Shown here: positions 40,930 to 50,700 of the stretch, one piece after another
How the letters are laid out: each line of letters starts with the position of its first letter
Numbering within the stretch: the stretch's first letter is position 1
NCBI RefSeq assembly: GCF_026241755.1
Contig: NZ_JAPJDA010000002.1
Span: forward strand, 1 to 64,000
Source: Salinimicrobium profundisediminis
GTDB taxonomy: Bacteria; Bacteroidota; Bacteroidia; Flavobacteriales; Flavobacteriaceae
DNA length: 64,000 bases
Direction of reading: 5' to 3'
The notes under the pieces: model-generated
Seen by the model: the letters and a program-made list of their open reading frames with translations, nothing else
Databases searched by the model: none
What the model was told of the DNA's origin: nothing
Program-made: the position numbers and the translations under genes

Positions 40930-42102
40930 TTATTCCGTAACAGTCTTGACTCTTTCCTCTTGTTTCCTGGCTCTATTCTTCGGTTTCTTCTTTTTCATCT
41001 TGTTAAGCCATATCAGCGTACCGGTAACAGGCAAAGTAGTCGCGATGAGACATGCCAGGAAATAGATAATCTTGGAAAAAGTTCCGAAGATCTCTCCTGT
41101 ATGGATAGGTTTGATGAGGGAAGCCACCTGTACATTAAGTGGTTTTTCACTAAAGATCTCTTTGTTCAAAACTGTACCATCGCGATCTATCACCAATTGA
41201 TCTGAAGTCACAGGAGACCAGCCGTTGTCGTTGGTCTTTCTTATTTTGTACACCTGCTCCCTTTCGGAAGGGAATGAAATTGTGGTGGTGCCTTCATAGT
41301 TGAGTTCTTCCGAAGAAATGTTGTAGATAGAGGCTATTGAGGCTAAATCGGCTTCAGTTATATTTTCATTGGAAGTAAAGGAAGGTCCTCCACCCCTGTT
41401 AAAGACTTTTGTACCCAAAACTGCACTCCCTGCTTCGCGGTACCACTCAAAACTCCAGAAGAGTCCGGTGAGGGTCATGATGACCAATACAATACAGGCG
41501 TAAAATCCGAGTGTATTGTGAAGGTCGTGATTGATGCGTTTCCAGTTGGCCGAGGTTTTGATTTTAAAGCCGCTCTTCATGTTTTTCCACTTCAGCTTTT
41601 TTGGGAACCAAAGTACAACGCCACTCAGGGAAAGAATAAAGAAGATAATTGTGGCTATTCCTACAATGGGACGACCTATAGCCGAATCTAAAAGCAGCCA
41701 TCTGTGCATCCTGAAATTCCACATAAAAAAATCGTCGAGCGAAGACTTTTTGGTCTGCATGTAATCACCGGTGTAGGGATCTACGTAGAAGGTGGTGCCG
41801 CGACGATCTTCGGGAGATGTCTTTACCCGGAATTCGTAAGGTTTCCCGGCTTCAGCAGGAATACTTACCGAAGAGACCTCTCCTTCCTGCTGCAATACTT
41901 CAGTGAGTGCTTCAATTTCCATAGCCTGCGTACCCGAGACCTTGAAATCTTCAGCAAAAACATTTTTAATTTCCTTCTCAAAAGTGAGTACAGTTCCGCT
42001 GAAACAAACCAGGAAAAGGATGATCCCACTGGCAAGGCCAAGCCATAGATGAACGTCATTGAGGAACTTTCTAATGCCGTATTTTTTCTTTTTATTCTTC
42101 AT
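40930..42102 (-). CDS. xusC: PepSY-domain inner-membrane protein, XusC-like
   Basis: 390 residues with four membrane helices (first LWLGLASGIILFLVCFSGTVLTFE, last FSKIIYFLACLIATTLPVTGTLIWLNKMKKKK) and a PepSY domain between. Conserved histidines in NDVHLW, HRWLLL and HDLHNTLG fit a diheme siderophore/iron reductase. The ATG at 42102 (MKNKKKKYG) is chosen over an upstream frame. It is the third gene after a TonB receptor and DUF4374 lipoprotein, the same order as the XusABC xenosiderophore system of Bacteroides. Confidence 0.85.
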   Translation of the reverse strand: MKNKKKKYGIRKFLNDVHLWLGLASGIILFLVCFSGTVLTFEKEIKNVFAEDFKVSGTQAMEIEALTEVLQQEGEVSSVSIPAEAGKPYEFRVKTSPEDRRGTTFYVDPYTGDYMQTKKSSLDDFFMWNFRMHRWLLLDSAIGRPIVGIATIIFFILSLSGVVLWFPKKLKWKNMKSGFKIKTSANWKRINHDLHNTLGFYACIVLVIMTLTGLFWSFEWYREAGSAVLGTKVFNRGGGPSFTSNENITEADLASIASIYNISSEELNYEGTTTISFPSEREQVYKIRKTNDNGWSPVTSDQLVIDRDGTVLNKEIFSEKPLNVQVASLIKPIHTGEIFGTFSKIIYFLACLIATTLPVTGTLIWLNKMKKKKPKNRARKQEERVKTVTE

Positions 42103-42178
42103 TGAAAGAAATTTAAAGTTCCGGCACAAAAAGCTGTAGCCGGAACTGTGGAGTAAGATATGATAAGCTAATTCAAAA

Positions 42179-43528
42179 TTAAAACACTCCGATGAAATGG
42201 TTTCCTGGTTCGTTAAGCAGTTGCGCCCCTTTGGTCACTTCACCTGTTACACTGTTAATAACATAGATATTCCCGTCTTTCCCAACCGGGGAAACAGTAA
42301 CATAAACATTATCTCCATCTACCACAAAGCCCTGGTACTGGAAGAAGTACATATCTGGCTCATAAGGCAGGTCTACTTTTTGTGCAGTTTTGGCATTAAG
42401 ATCTACTCTTGCAAGGAAGCTTTGTTGAGTGCGGTCACTAAAACTTGTATACGCTGCATCGTCGTGGGTGTACATTACATAAGCAATACCATTTTTCACA
42501 TATCTCCAGCTCTGGATGTATGAACCTGTAACGTTAAGGGCTTCATCAAGGCTAAAATCATAGCTGTTATCATATTCATTATCTGTATTGATCTTTAGAA
42601 TATGAGAACCACCCGGATCTCTTTGAGTAGCCTGGTAAATATTACCGTCTTCGGCTAAAAAGCTGTTAAAGCTACGGTAACCGCTGGTGTCACCAAATCC
42701 TACAGTAGAAGTAATGATCTTAGGATTTTCTAATGATGGGTAATCTACAACCACCGCTTTTGATCCCAGTCTTTCATAGGCGTTCGCGTCGCGTTCTCCT
42801 GTAGCAGGGTCTGTTTTCCCCATCCAGGTACCAATGATCAATTTATCTCCTGCAGCGTTAAGTACAGGCGTATCTAACCTAAAAATGTGGTGCCCTGCTG
42901 CCTCTTCTTCTGCAGGCAGTGGGAGTTCAAAAGAAATGTTATTCGAGATCTCAACGTTCTCCATATCTATGGTAACGATGGTTGCTGTACCTCTTGTGTA
43001 CTCGTAAGTGTCCCCATCATTTACCATAGGGCTGGTTACACTAACGGCTACCCCGGTTTTGTCTCCGTCAAAAAGTTTTACCCATCTTGGAGAAGTCCCT
43101 GCATATTGTGAGATATTTACCAGGCCTCCTGTTGGTTCAAAATTGTCACCTCCATTAACGATGTACTTTGAAAATTCACCTCCATTGTCACCCCCGTAAG
43201 CAATGTTGAACATAGTAGAACCATCTACCGAAGATTGTAATCTCGCTGTTCTTTGAGATCTCACCTGGAAACCGTTATCAAAAACATTGATCGCATAGTT
43301 GGGATCTTCAGCATTTTCTTTTGAAATAGAATAAAGCACGGTTCCGCCGTTACCGTTACCCGGAGTTTCGTCCATCACGGCTCCAGCGATGGTAATCCAT
43401 CTGCTTTCTGTGGGATTTGGCTCGGGATCTGGTGAATTGATGTCATCATCGCTGCTACATGCCGTAGACAGGCTTAATAGTCCAACTACAGCGGTATAAC
43501 CAAATAGTCTTGTAAATCTATTTTTCAT
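42179..43528 (-). CDS. xusB: DUF4374 lipoprotein, XusB-like siderophore-binding protein
   Basis: 449 residues with lipobox LSTAC (C24) followed by the acidic SSDDDINSPDPEPNP spacer, the export signal for surface lipoproteins in Bacteroidota. The rest is a beta-propeller-like DUF4374 domain. Its Bacteroides homolog XusB is a surface protein that binds ferric enterobactin. It lies between the TonB receptor (10 bp downstream of it) and the PepSY gene. Specific siderophore unknown. Confidence 0.85.
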   Translation of the reverse strand: MKNRFTRLFGYTAVVGLLSLSTACSSDDDINSPDPEPNPTESRWITIAGAVMDETPGNGNGGTVLYSISKENAEDPNYAINVFDNGFQVRSQRTARLQSSVDGSTMFNIAYGGDNGGEFSKYIVNGGDNFEPTGGLVNISQYAGTSPRWVKLFDGDKTGVAVSVTSPMVNDGDTYEYTRGTATIVTIDMENVEISNNISFELPLPAEEEAAGHHIFRLDTPVLNAAGDKLIIGTWMGKTDPATGERDANAYERLGSKAVVVDYPSLENPKIITSTVGFGDTSGYRSFNSFLAEDGNIYQATQRDPGGSHILKINTDNEYDNSYDFSLDEALNVTGSYIQSWRYVKNGIAYVMYTHDDAAYTSFSDRTQQSFLARVDLNAKTAQKVDLPYEPDMYFFQYQGFVVDGDNVYVTVSPVGKDGNIYVINSVTGEVTKGAQLLNEPGNHFIGVF

Positions 43529-43538
43529 GTTTAATAAT

Positions 43539-46022
43539 TTAGAATTTATTGATTGAATAATTGAGTTTTAAATAGAAGGCTCTTCCCGGCTTCTGCACGG
43601 CAAAATTGTCATAAGCCTGTTTGTTGAATATGTTGTTGGCATCAAAGCTCACAATGAGATTCTTTTTTGGAAAAACGTAGCTCAAGCCAACATCCCGTAT
43701 ATGTTGTTCGGGGACCATCGAGTTTTCAAGTCCGCTCCTTTTATTCACCACCCATACATTGTAAAAGGAGTCAACAAAAGCATAGTTATAATAGATGTTT
43801 AGTAAAGATTCCTTCTGAAACACATTTTTGAAGGAATACCGGGCCGAAGCATTGGCAGTAAAGAACGGTTCACTTGGTATTTGCACGTTGTAGTTAAACA
43901 GAACTTTACCATTAGAATCATACTTTGTACTCATCCTGGTATTGAATTTGGACAGGTTGACCAGCAGGTTGAGGTTATCTTTAAAAATATAATTTAATTC
44001 TGCATCAAAGCCTTTAGACTCTGTTCCTCTCAGGTTTACAAAAGGAGCAGTTTGTTGTGCATCATTCAAGGTCATTTGGGGTTCCCTTACAATCATGCCG
44101 CGTGTGTCCCTTAAAAACCCAGAAGCGTAGAGAGAGACGCTGTGTTCACCAATTTTGTACGGGCCGATCTTGAATCCGAGGTTATAATTATTGCTTTGTT
44201 CGGGTTCCAGTCCTGAATTTTCGGCAACATTTTCTCCTACATCCCCAAAGATCTCGTTATCAGTAGGAAGCCTGAGGGCTTTTTCTGCGGAACCTAAAAT
44301 AGCAATGCCCGAGTTCACCAGGTAAGAAAGGGCCATCCCGTATCCCGTATAATCGAAATTATTGCTGAAGTATTCTTCTACCCGCACCTCTTCCCCGTCA
44401 ATGGTTTCTACACCTGGGTCCATTTGCCTGGTTTTTTGCTGGTAGTACTTTCCGAAGACATTGGCCTTTAATTTATCATTGAACCATCTCGACTCATAAG
44501 AAAAAGAGGAAATATTCTTTTCAAGCTCACGGGTTTCAATGAAGTTCTTTCTTATCCCGTTCCAAAGCTCATCATTCTGCTCTCTCGAAATATTGTAAAG
44601 TACGTGGTGCAGGCCAATCTTGTGATTGTTGTTAAAGGAGTAAGTAAGTCCTCCCCTAAAAGAGTAAATATCCCGGTAAATATTTGCAATGGTAGGCGCT
44701 CCCTGCTGTGCTCCCCGCTGCGACGGTATAGGATCTCCTTTTCGGTCGCGGCTAAGTTCACCAGACCAGTTGTAGGTCCAGGTCACCGTATCATTTATAG
44801 TTCTTTTGCGCTCGTTGTATAAACCGTGAAAATTGAAGTCTAGACCTTTAATAAAAAGATCAGATTTTTCGTATGTGAGATTCACAATACCCGCCTCGGC
44901 TTCCATGAACCTTCCTTTATATGGGATGGTCATGTACGCACCATGCTGAATTTCGTTGTAAGAATCTGAAGCCGTATATCCCACAGAAAATTTATCGGCC
45001 CAATTGACCTTTTTGAAACCTGCTTCTAGAATTCCGCCACGGGAAGAGTATTCATCATTGAACCTCTTCACCTTTACATAATCATATTTCCCATTGGGCA
45101 GAATGTTGTAAACATTCCTTCCCCAAACCTCGTAATCATTATCGGAATGGTTATAAAATCCTGAAGCTTTCACAAAAAATCCGGAGTTCTCTGCCTGGTA
45201 AACTGCATTGAAATTGGACTGGAAAGTATTGAAGGAGCCATAAGAAACCGAAGCATTGATCTGGGTTCTAAAATCATCTCTCAAAATGACATTTATGGCA
45301 CCTCCCAAAGCATCAAAAGCAAGTTCGGCAGGAACCACACCTTTGTAGACATCAATACGTTCTATCATGCTGGGGCTAATGCTGCTAAGGTCGAAGGAAG
45401 AACCGTAAGACGAAAGTGGAATTCCGTCAATAAAAATCTGGATGGAGTTACCAGACATCCCGTTGAGGTTATAGTCTACAGAAGAGCCCAAACCACCACC
45501 CTGTCTTATTTTCACTCCCACACTTCTGTTCAGGAGTTCGTTGGTTTGAATATTTCTTACCGCAGCTTCTTCTGTTTCAATGACATTTACCGCGAAACCT
45601 TTCTTTTCAATTTCAGATTTTACAGATTCTACATTCAGAAGTACCTCACTCAGTTCATAATCTCCTTTATTTTTAATCTGAAAGTTCTGCACCACGTCTT
45701 CCCCGTTAATGATCACTTCGCCATATTCAACGTGGTTCTCCTTCCGAAGTTCAATTATATATGACCCTGAAGGCACCCCGGAAATTTCATAATAACCTGA
45801 ATAATTTGATGTGGCCTTGAATTCTTCCGAAGTATTTGAGAGAACAACTTCAACATTGGCTGAAGAATATCCATTATGATCTTTTAAATAACCGGAAACG
45901 GTATATGTAGCACTAATCGCCTGCCCGGCCTTTTCCCCGGAATTGTTAGCTGTTTGCCCAAACACAACCACCGAAAAAAAGCAGAAGAGAACGGACCAGA
46001 TATATGAAGATGCAGATTTCAA
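43539..46022 (-). CDS. xusA: TonB-dependent siderophore receptor, XusA-like
   Basis: 827 residues with a signal peptide (cleavage near VVFGQ). Domains in order: carboxypeptidase-regulatory-like beta-sandwich (about 35-115; VSGYLKDHNGYSSANVEVVL), plug (about 145-255; VKIRQGGGLGSSVDYNLNGMSGNSIQIFIDG), and a 22-strand barrel ending in an aromatic-basic tail (YLKLNYSINKF). Imports iron-siderophore with XusB. Likely controlled by the divergent AraC gene. Confidence 0.9.
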   Translation of the reverse strand: MKSASSYIWSVLFCFFSVVVFGQTANNSGEKAGQAISATYTVSGYLKDHNGYSSANVEVVLSNTSEEFKATSNYSGYYEISGVPSGSYIIELRKENHVEYGEVIINGEDVVQNFQIKNKGDYELSEVLLNVESVKSEIEKKGFAVNVIETEEAAVRNIQTNELLNRSVGVKIRQGGGLGSSVDYNLNGMSGNSIQIFIDGIPLSSYGSSFDLSSISPSMIERIDVYKGVVPAELAFDALGGAINVILRDDFRTQINASVSYGSFNTFQSNFNAVYQAENSGFFVKASGFYNHSDNDYEVWGRNVYNILPNGKYDYVKVKRFNDEYSSRGGILEAGFKKVNWADKFSVGYTASDSYNEIQHGAYMTIPYKGRFMEAEAGIVNLTYEKSDLFIKGLDFNFHGLYNERKRTINDTVTWTYNWSGELSRDRKGDPIPSQRGAQQGAPTIANIYRDIYSFRGGLTYSFNNNHKIGLHHVLYNISREQNDELWNGIRKNFIETRELEKNISSFSYESRWFNDKLKANVFGKYYQQKTRQMDPGVETIDGEEVRVEEYFSNNFDYTGYGMALSYLVNSGIAILGSAEKALRLPTDNEIFGDVGENVAENSGLEPEQSNNYNLGFKIGPYKIGEHSVSLYASGFLRDTRGMIVREPQMTLNDAQQTAPFVNLRGTESKGFDAELNYIFKDNLNLLVNLSKFNTRMSTKYDSNGKVLFNYNVQIPSEPFFTANASARYSFKNVFQKESLLNIYYNYAFVDSFYNVWVVNKRSGLENSMVPEQHIRDVGLSYVFPKKNLIVSFDANNIFNKQAYDNFAVQKPGRAFYLKLNYSINKF

Positions 46023-46065
46023 AAGAATGGGCTTATTTAGATTTAATAAAAATAATTACCTTTGG

Positions 46066-46073
46066 CAAAAGTA
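46066..46073 (-). promoter_or_regulatory. -7 promoter element of the xus-like operon
   Basis: On the minus strand TACTTTTG is a perfect TAnnTTTG, 43 bp before the receptor start codon. A plus-strand TACCTTTG directly abuts it (46057-46064), so the two divergent promoters may overlap. Confidence 0.5.
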
Positions 46074-46191
46074 AAGGGGGAGGCTTGCCATTGGGTAACG
46101 CAAAAGGAATTTTTACTTACGTGAAAAGAATAATGTGCCCACCCCGACCCTTTAGCGATGTTATTTAAAAGGAAGTCAGGCGACAATACAA

Positions 46192-47172
46192 ATGAAATTC
46201 AGGTTAGAAAGTTCTTTTTTTGAAGAAAATGCTGTAGTAAAGACTTTCAGCAAAGATTTTTGCGCCGAGGCCTTCAGTGAAGAAACCTTCATTATTGACA
46301 AGGAGGTTGTTAAAGGCAGTATGCACGAGCTGCACCTGGATCATTTCTGTTTAATTACCCAGAACCTGGAAGCTTCGGCAGGTTATTCGATAAACATTTC
46401 GGGAAATTCGCCTCTTTTTAAACTGCATTTTGAACTGGAGGGAGATTATAATTTTTGCCCAGTAGATCCTTCTGTACCTGCGATCTCTATACCTGCCGGC
46501 CATTTCAATATCTTTTACCTCCCCAGGCCCGAAGGGTGTTTGAACTTCAAATCTTCTTCCCGGAAAACCCTGGAAGTGCTGTTTACTGAAAAATTACTTC
46601 GGAAGATCATGGGCCCCGATTACAGCGGATTATCTTCATTGAAGGACGGAATTAAAGAGGACCACCCGTTCCTGTTGTGGGAGGAAAGCCGAATCATTCC
46701 GGTAGAATTGCAGCAACACATACGGGAAATTATTAGTTGCCGTTACTGCGGACATATCAAAAAGATCTACCTCGAAGCCCGAATTACCGCTATGTTACTG
46801 AGTTTCCTGGTAGACGATGACGCGAAAAATAGTGTTTCACAGGAAGATCACCTTCCAAAAAAGGAGTACACAGGGATTCTACGGGTGGAGGAGCACATTA
46901 AGAAGAACTTCAGAAAAAACCTCACCATAAACGAACTTGCTCCCATAGCAGGTCTCAACACCTCAAAACTCAAACAGAGTTTCAAAAAGGTGCATTCTAC
47001 CACAATTTTCAAGTACATCACCGGGCTGCGTATGGAAAAAGCGAAAGAGCTTATCACCCATGAAAAATTGTCGGTGTCTGAAGCCTCTTATGAAGTAGGT
47101 TATAAGAATCCGCAGCACTTTACGGTGGCCTTCAAAAAGTATTACGGATTTTTACCCAGCTCCCTCAATTAG
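46192..47172 (+). CDS. AraC family transcriptional regulator (PchR-type)
   Basis: 326 residues. The C-terminal AraC DNA-binding domain (about 225-325) has both helix-turn-helix motifs: LTINELAPIAGLNTSKLKQSFKKV and SVSEASYEVGYKNPQHFTVAFKKYYGFLPSSL. The N-terminal ligand domain is not recognised but resembles PchR-type regulators, which sense siderophore. It is divergent from the TonB receptor operon, so siderophore-responsive activation of that operon is inferred. Confidence 0.88.
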   Translation: MKFRLESSFFEENAVVKTFSKDFCAEAFSEETFIIDKEVVKGSMHELHLDHFCLITQNLEASAGYSINISGNSPLFKLHFELEGDYNFCPVDPSVPAISIPAGHFNIFYLPRPEGCLNFKSSSRKTLEVLFTEKLLRKIMGPDYSGLSSLKDGIKEDHPFLLWEESRIIPVELQQHIREIISCRYCGHIKKIYLEARITAMLLSFLVDDDAKNSVSQEDHLPKKEYTGILRVEEHIKKNFRKNLTINELAPIAGLNTSKLKQSFKKVHSTTIFKYITGLRMEKAKELITHEKLSVSEASYEVGYKNPQHFTVAFKKYYGFLPSSLN

Positions 47173-47282
47173 TTATTGGTTATTGGTGATTAAGGGTTAG
47201 GGATTGGTGAAATTTACTCACACAAGTCTTGCCTCTTGCCATCTTTGGTAATTTGAAACAGGAAGGGGAAAAAGCCGTAGGT

Positions 47283-47372
47283 CTACTTGCTGTTCCTGTT
47301 AATAAGGATCCAGTACAGGGCCACAACGAGAATTGTCACAATTCCTCCTGCTATGTAGATTTTATATTCCAT
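47283..47372 (-). CDS. Possible 29-aa single-helix membrane protein
   Basis: ATG at 47372-47370 and TAG at 47285-47283. The predicted peptide has a short charged N-terminus, a 19-residue hydrophobic segment (YIAGGIVTILVVALYWILI) and an NRNSK tail, i.e. a positive-inside C-terminal end. The clean membrane helix in an otherwise non-coding gap argues for a real gene; the small size and lack of a clear ribosome-binding site argue against. Confidence 0.35.
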   Translation of the reverse strand: MEYKIYIAGGIVTILVVALYWILINRNSK

Positions 47373-47470
47373 CAAAAAATGCTGGATGACCGGGAAAGAC
47401 TGAAAGTCGGAAAAACATTAGGCTAAAACCATGATATTTATCAGGTTAGGTCTCTTACAAAAAATACCAG

Positions 47471-47489
47471 TCAAAAATGCCATTTTTGG
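47471..47489 (+). repeat. 19-bp dispersed palindrome, copy 11
   Basis: TCAAAAATG-C-CATTTTTGG, one mismatch, about 300 bp after the AraC gene. Confidence 0.8.
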
Positions 47490-47759
47490 ACATCTGTTAA
47501 TTTCGGTTTGCGATGCGTTCTCTTTCAGTTTTACCCGTATTATTTCTTTGCAATTCCCCAGCCTTCCGCAGAAAAATCTCATCCATTTTGAATTGCATAA
47601 TTCTTAATATGATTCCACTATATTCCTAATTTATCATTTTAATTGATTTATATTCTCAAATCACTATTTAATGTATTAAAATAGAAATTTCGTTATTCTA
47701 TTATTACAGAAATGGCTATTTTGCTGGATATTCAGTAATTTTTTTCCAAGGAGATCTAT

Positions 47760-50700
47760 ATGAGAATGAAGCAACAGGGACTCTACTCCCCCGAATTTGA
47801 ACACGACAATTGTGGCGCAGGATTTATTTGCAACTTAAAGGGCAAAAGGACTAACGATATTATTCATAAAGCACTTAACATCCTGGTGAGACTGGAGCAT
47901 CGCGGTGCTGTGAGTGCAGATGGCAGAACCGGAGACGGTGCGGGTATTTTGATAGAAATCCCACACGCCTACTTTAAAAAAGTATGCGATTTTGAGATCC
48001 CCAACCCCAAAGAATATGCAGTAGGAATGGTCTTTTTACCACCTGCGGCCAACCAGCGTAAAATTGTAAAGGAGATCTTTGAAAAAGAGATAAACAGGCA
48101 GCATTTAAAAATGCTGGGCTGGCGGGAAGTGCCGGTAGACAAATCCTGCCTTGGAAGCGTTGCCGCCCTTAGTGAACCCAATGTGCAGCAAATCTTTATT
48201 GGCAAGGATGAGGAGATTTCAGAAAAAGAATTTAACGCCCGACTTTTCACGGCGCGTAAAATAGCTGAACACAAAGTAGAGGAATCTTCTCTTTCTGATT
48301 CCTTTCACTTCTATGTAGCCAGCCTTTCTACAACAACCATTATTTACAAAGGGCTGCTTATGCCCGAAGATATTAATATTTACTATACCGATCTTAATGA
48401 CCATGACCTGGTAACCAAGCTCGCCCTGGTACACCAGCGATTCTCTACCAATACCTTCCCTAGCTGGGATCTCGCACAACCTTTTAGATATATGTGCCAC
48501 AATGGAGAGATCAACACGCTGCGGGGTAACTTAAGCCGAATGAAAGACCGGGAAGAGCTCTTTAAAAGTGACCTTTTAGGAGAGTATATTAAGGAGATAC
48601 TTCCTGTTACTACTGAAGGAAAGTCAGATTCTGCCTCTATGGATACGGTGCTGGAACTTCTTTTACACACCGGCCGCTCGCTGCCCGAAGCCATTATGAT
48701 GATGGTTCCTGAAGCATGGGAAAAAAATCCTGTGATGAACCCCGCAAAAAAGGCATTCTACGAATACAATTCGTGTATCATGGAACCCTGGGATGGGCCC
48801 GCTTCTATTCCCTTTACAGATGGCAACTACATTGGAGCCCTTTTGGACAGGAATGGATTACGCCCTTCGCGCTATACCGTAACCAAAGATGGGTACGTGG
48901 TAATGGCTTCGGAAACAGGAGTCATTGAAATAGCCCCCGAAAATGTGGCACGGCATGGACGTCTTGAACCGGGCCGAATGTTCCTTGTAGATATGAATGA
49001 AGGAAGGATCATTGAAGATGAAGAAGTTAAGAGCAATATTGTTGCTGAAAGACCATACCAGCAGTGGCTTGATGAAAATTTACTACCGCTTTCTAATGTT
49101 CCCTACACCGGAAATAAAACTCCTGTAGAAAAAACCGATTTCAAGACAAGACAAAAACTTTTTGGTTATACCCAGGAAGATATCAATACCATCATTGCGC
49201 CCATGGCAAATTTGTCAAAGGAAGCAATAGGTTCTATGGGGTCTGACACTCCGCTTGCAGTACTTTCAGACAAGCCGCAGCTTTTGTTCAATTACTTTAA
49301 GCAGCTATTTGCACAGGTGACCAATCCGCCCCTTGACGGGATAAGGGAAGAAATTGTTACAGACATCAGCCTTTCTTTAGGAGAAGACAGGAACCTTTTT
49401 GAGATAACGCCTGAACATGCTAAAAAACTCCGCATCCAGAATCCCGTTATCTCTAATGAAGACCTTGATAAGATCAGATATATAGACATCCCCGGATTTA
49501 AAGCTGTTTCTATCCCCATCCTATACCAGGCTGATAAAGGGCTTAACGGTATGGAAGAGCGACTGGATGAGATCATCATTGAGATCACCGCAGCGGTTGA
49601 CAATGGATGTAACATCATCATACTTTCAGACCGCAATACCAATAAAGACCTGGCCCCCATTCCATCGCTGCTGGCTTGTTCATACGTGCATCACACCGTA
49701 AAAAAACATCATAAAAGATCCGGCTTTGAGATCGTAATAGAGTCTGCCGAACCGCGTGAACCTCATCATTTTGCTTTGTTGTTTGGCTATGGTGCCAGTG
49801 CGATCAATCCGTTCATGGTAAATGAGATCATTTATGACCTGGTAGAAAAGAAAGAGCTGGATGTGACAGACCCCGAAGTTGCCGTTCAAAACTTCAATAC
49901 TGCAGTGGGAAAAGGAATCATCAAGATCATGAATAAGATTGGGATCTCTACCCTGCACTCCTACCGCGGGGCACAGATCTTTGAGATCCTGGGGCTCAAC
50001 AAAAAATTTGTAAACAAATATTTCTGCAGTACGCCTACCCGTATAGAAGGAATAGGCCTGTATGAAGTAGAAAAAGAAATTCAGAAGCGGTACCGCAAAG
50101 CTTTTAATCCGGCAGAGGATCAAAAGGGTATGGATCTCGAAATAGGTGGAGATTACAGATGGAGGAGAAACGGGGAAAGACATATGTTTAACCCCGCCAC
50201 TGTTGCAAAGCTCCAGCAGGCAGTGAAACAAAATAACCCAAAAAGCTATGAGGAATATTCGAGGCTGGTGAATGAACAAACCCGCAACCTCATGACCATA
50301 CGGGGAATGTTTAAGTTCAAAGATCTCAACCCGGTACCTATAGAAGAAGTAGAACCGTGGACAGAGATTGTAAAAAGGTTTAAGACAGGAGCGATGTCTT
50401 TTGGTTCCATCAGCAAAGAAGCTCACGAGAATTTATCAATCGCCATGAACCGGATGAAAGGAAAAAGTAATTCGGGTGAAGGAGGAGAAGATGAAAGCCG
50501 TTTTCACAAAAGCCCCGATGGGGACTGGAGAAATTCGGCCATTAAGCAGGTAGCTTCAGGAAGGTTTGGTGTTTCTATCAATTACCTCACCAATGCACAG
50601 GAGATCCAGATCAAGATGGCCCAGGGTGCAAAACCGGGAGAAGGCGGGCATTTACCTGGCCCAAAGGTAAATCAGGAGATCGCAAAGACGAGAAATTCCA

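Larger units (their letters stand above)
47173..47759. other. Intergenic stretch before gltB
   Basis: 587 bp. It contains a possible 29-codon membrane protein on the minus strand (47283-47372), one palindrome copy (47471), and an AT-rich leader with AAGGAG 6 bp before the gltB ATG. Confidence 0.6.

Noticed and set aside
47432-47443. TGA-TATTTA-TCA dyad upstream of gltB
   Set aside because: No TAnnTTTG-like element at the 29.5-bp spacing seen in the other six sites, on either strand; likely chance in AT-rich DNA.
49680-50426. 248-codon minus-strand frame
   Set aside because: Entirely antisense to gltB, which is certain.
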